Below the pieces are notes generated by a model. It searched no databases. It was not told the origin of the DNA and saw nothing but the letters and a program-made list of their open reading frames with translations. Positions 62,956 to 64,000 of a stretch of 64,000 nt of DNA are shown here, in pieces. Within the stretch, counting starts at the first letter, position 1. Every line of letters begins with the position of its first letter. Source of the stretch: Nocardioides sp. (lineage in GTDB: Bacteria > Actinomycetota > Actinomycetes > Propionibacteriales > Nocardioidaceae); NCBI GenBank assembly GCA_020636915.1, contig JACJWV010000015.1:1-64000 (forward strand), in the 5' to 3' direction. The position numbers were made by a program, and so were the translations under genes.

Positions 62956-64000
62956 ATGAGCATCGCCGTCCCGTCGGGCCAGTCGCGGGCCACCCGTGCG
63001 TCCGGCCCGGGCCTGAACCTCCGCCAGCGCCTGCGCCGGGTCGCGGAGGCCGCGGTGACCCCGCTGGAGCTGTCCGACGTGCTCGACGTCTTCCACCCGC
63101 TGCGGCGCGGCGCCGACCTGCGCGGCCGGATCATCGAGGTCCGGCGGGAGACCGACGAGGCCGCGACGATCGTCATCGAGCCCGGCCGCGACTGGAGCGG
63201 CCACGTGCCGGGGCAGTACGTCCGCACCGGCGTCGACGTCGACGGCGTCCGCCTCTGGCGCACCTACTCCCTGACCCACGGCCCGCGCCCGGACCGCTGC
63301 ATCAGCATCACCGTCAAGGCGATCCCGGGCGGGGTCGTCTCCGACCACCTCGTGCACCGGGCGCGCGCCGGCCAGATGGTCCAGCTCGCCCAGGCCGAGG
63401 GCGAGTTCGTGCTGCCGCAGCCGATCCCGGCCAAGCTGCTGCTGGTCACCGCCGGCTCGGGCATCACCCCGGTGATCGGGATGCTGCGCAACCTGTTCTC
63501 CCGGTCCACGCCGTACGCCGGCGACATCGTGCTGCTGCACTCCGCGATGACCCGCGACAGCGTCATCTTCGGCCCCGAGCTGCGGTCGTACGCCGCCCGC
63601 GGGCTGCTGCGCCTCGTCGAGCTCCACACCGACGTCGACGGCCTGCTCGACGTCGCCGACCTCGACACGATCGTGCCCGACCTGGCCGAGCGCACGGCGT
63701 ACGCCTGCGGCCCGGCCGGGCTGCTCGATGCCCTGCAGGCCCACTTCGACGAGCGCGGGCTCGAGCTCGCGACCGAGCGGTTCCGCCCGGTGCTCGTCGA
63801 GGCGGGCGAGGGCGGCACCGTCACCTTCAGCGGCGGCACGGTCGTCGAGGCCGACGGCGCGACCCCGATCCTCGACGCCGGCGAGGGCGCCGGCGTCCTG
63901 ATGCCCAGCGGGTGCCGGATGGGCATCTGCATGGCCTGCGTGCTGCCCCTGAAGGAGGGCGCGGTGCGCGACCTGCGCAACGGCGCGCTGACCGTCGCCG
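62956..64000 (+). CDS. Ferredoxin reductase (FAD/NAD(P)/2Fe-2S), 3' end outside the window
   Basis: At least 348 residues, open to the window edge. A flavodoxin reductase-like core comes first. The FAD-binding barrel has RLWRTYSLTHGP (RxYS) and VSDHLVHR; the NAD(P) domain has LLVTAGSGITPVIGML and the CGP motif AYACGPAGLLDAL. At the C-terminal end a 2Fe-2S ferredoxin domain begins, with GCRMGICMACVLP (CxxxxCxxC) before the edge. It resembles mycobacterial Rv3230c, which reduces the acyl-CoA desaturase DesA3; such a desaturase gene is likely to follow. The ATG is the first in frame. The regulator next to it is probably its controller. Confidence 0.9.
   Translation, partial: MSIAVPSGQSRATRASGPGLNLRQRLRRVAEAAVTPLELSDVLDVFHPLRRGADLRGRIIEVRRETDEAATIVIEPGRDWSGHVPGQYVRTGVDVDGVRLWRTYSLTHGPRPDRCISITVKAIPGGVVSDHLVHRARAGQMVQLAQAEGEFVLPQPIPAKLLLVTAGSGITPVIGMLRNLFSRSTPYAGDIVLLHSAMTRDSVIFGPELRSYAARGLLRLVELHTDVDGLLDVADLDTIVPDLAERTAYACGPAGLLDALQAHFDERGLELATERFRPVLVEAGEGGTVTFSGGTVVEADGATPILDAGEGAGVLMPSGCRMGICMACVLPLKEGAVRDLRNGALTVA

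Noticed and set aside
1..64000. tRNA, rRNA, riboswitch or biosynthetic gene cluster
   Set aside because: I read the gaps for cloverleaf or conserved riboswitch cores and found none; no polyketide, peptide synthetase or terpene genes occur. A covariance-model search would be needed to exclude small RNAs.

Overview
The window is a contiguous piece of a very GC-rich actinobacterial chromosome. Codon third positions are almost all G or C and GTG starts are common. Family content (amphi-Trp protein, DUF5926 protein, 2-phosphosulfolactate phosphatase-like protein, HelR, 3-methylcrotonyl-CoA carboxylase genes, a PucR-type regulator beside a ferredoxin reductase) fits the Nocardioidaceae, probably Nocardioides or a close relative; this is an inference from gene families, not a database match. 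About 58 protein genes are supported. I see no rRNA, tRNA, CRISPR array, prophage or biosynthetic cluster. The only complete mobile element is one IS1182-like insertion sequence.

Layout. 0.1-9.5 kb: ferritin-like diiron protein, MFS exporter, small enzymes (flavin-binding, GNAT, VOC), purU, an M15 peptidase lipoprotein, a quinone-oxidoreductase-like MDR protein, secreted proteins. 9.6-16 kb: M13 metallopeptidase, ComB-like protein, lipoprotein, collagen-like protein, a RecQ helicase fused to a phosphoribosyltransferase domain. 16.3-19.6 kb: a membrane glycosyltransferase with a degenerate GGDEF-like N-terminus, translationally coupled to an acyltransferase. 19.8-26.5 kb: DapB-like dehydrogenase behind a KstR-like site, glutathione peroxidase, alcohol dehydrogenase, SNF2 ATPase plus SWIM-finger protein. 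26.5-38.3 kb: a TetR regulator, VWA protein, a sulfur/metal-responsive cluster (CsoR/CstR-like repressor, DUF302, thioredoxin, MMPL transporter, small Cys-rich protein, DUF2892) and the leucine catabolic genes for 3-methylcrotonyl-CoA carboxylase and HMG-CoA lyase, with a sulfotransferase-like gene coupled behind them. 38.3-40.1 kb: the IS. 40.1-48.7 kb: EcsC-like, aat, rhodanese, Fpg/Nei glycosylase, AAA ATPase, glycerophosphodiesterase, DUF5926, and a cyclic-nucleotide sensor plus cyclase pair. 48.8-64 kb: amidohydrolase, SGNH lipoprotein, cation diffusion facilitator, a two-component system divergent from an ABC exporter, WYL regulator, DinB protein, helR behind a rifamycin-associated element, fasciclin protein, PucR regulator, and a ferredoxin reductase cut by the right edge.

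Regulation visible in sequence. (1) One 16-bp palindrome, GTTAACGAYCGCTAAC, overlaps the -10 boxes of both the TetR gene and the carboxylase operon 5.7 kb away, so this TetR probably controls leucine catabolism. (2) Two C/G-block palindromes (ATACCCCCGGGGGTAT type) lie between the divergent thioredoxin and MMPL genes and fit the CsoR/CstR-like repressor encoded there. (3) helR is preceded by a perfect inverted repeat with the core CTTGCGGCAAG. (4) About twenty genes have a TANNNT-like -10 box only 6-8 nt before the start codon, the signature of leaderless transcripts; I used this to choose several starts.

The least explained material is intergenic. Several unrelated families of long palindromes recur, mostly between convergent genes, and one 200-320 bp element is present twice with its 40-bp core in opposite orientations.
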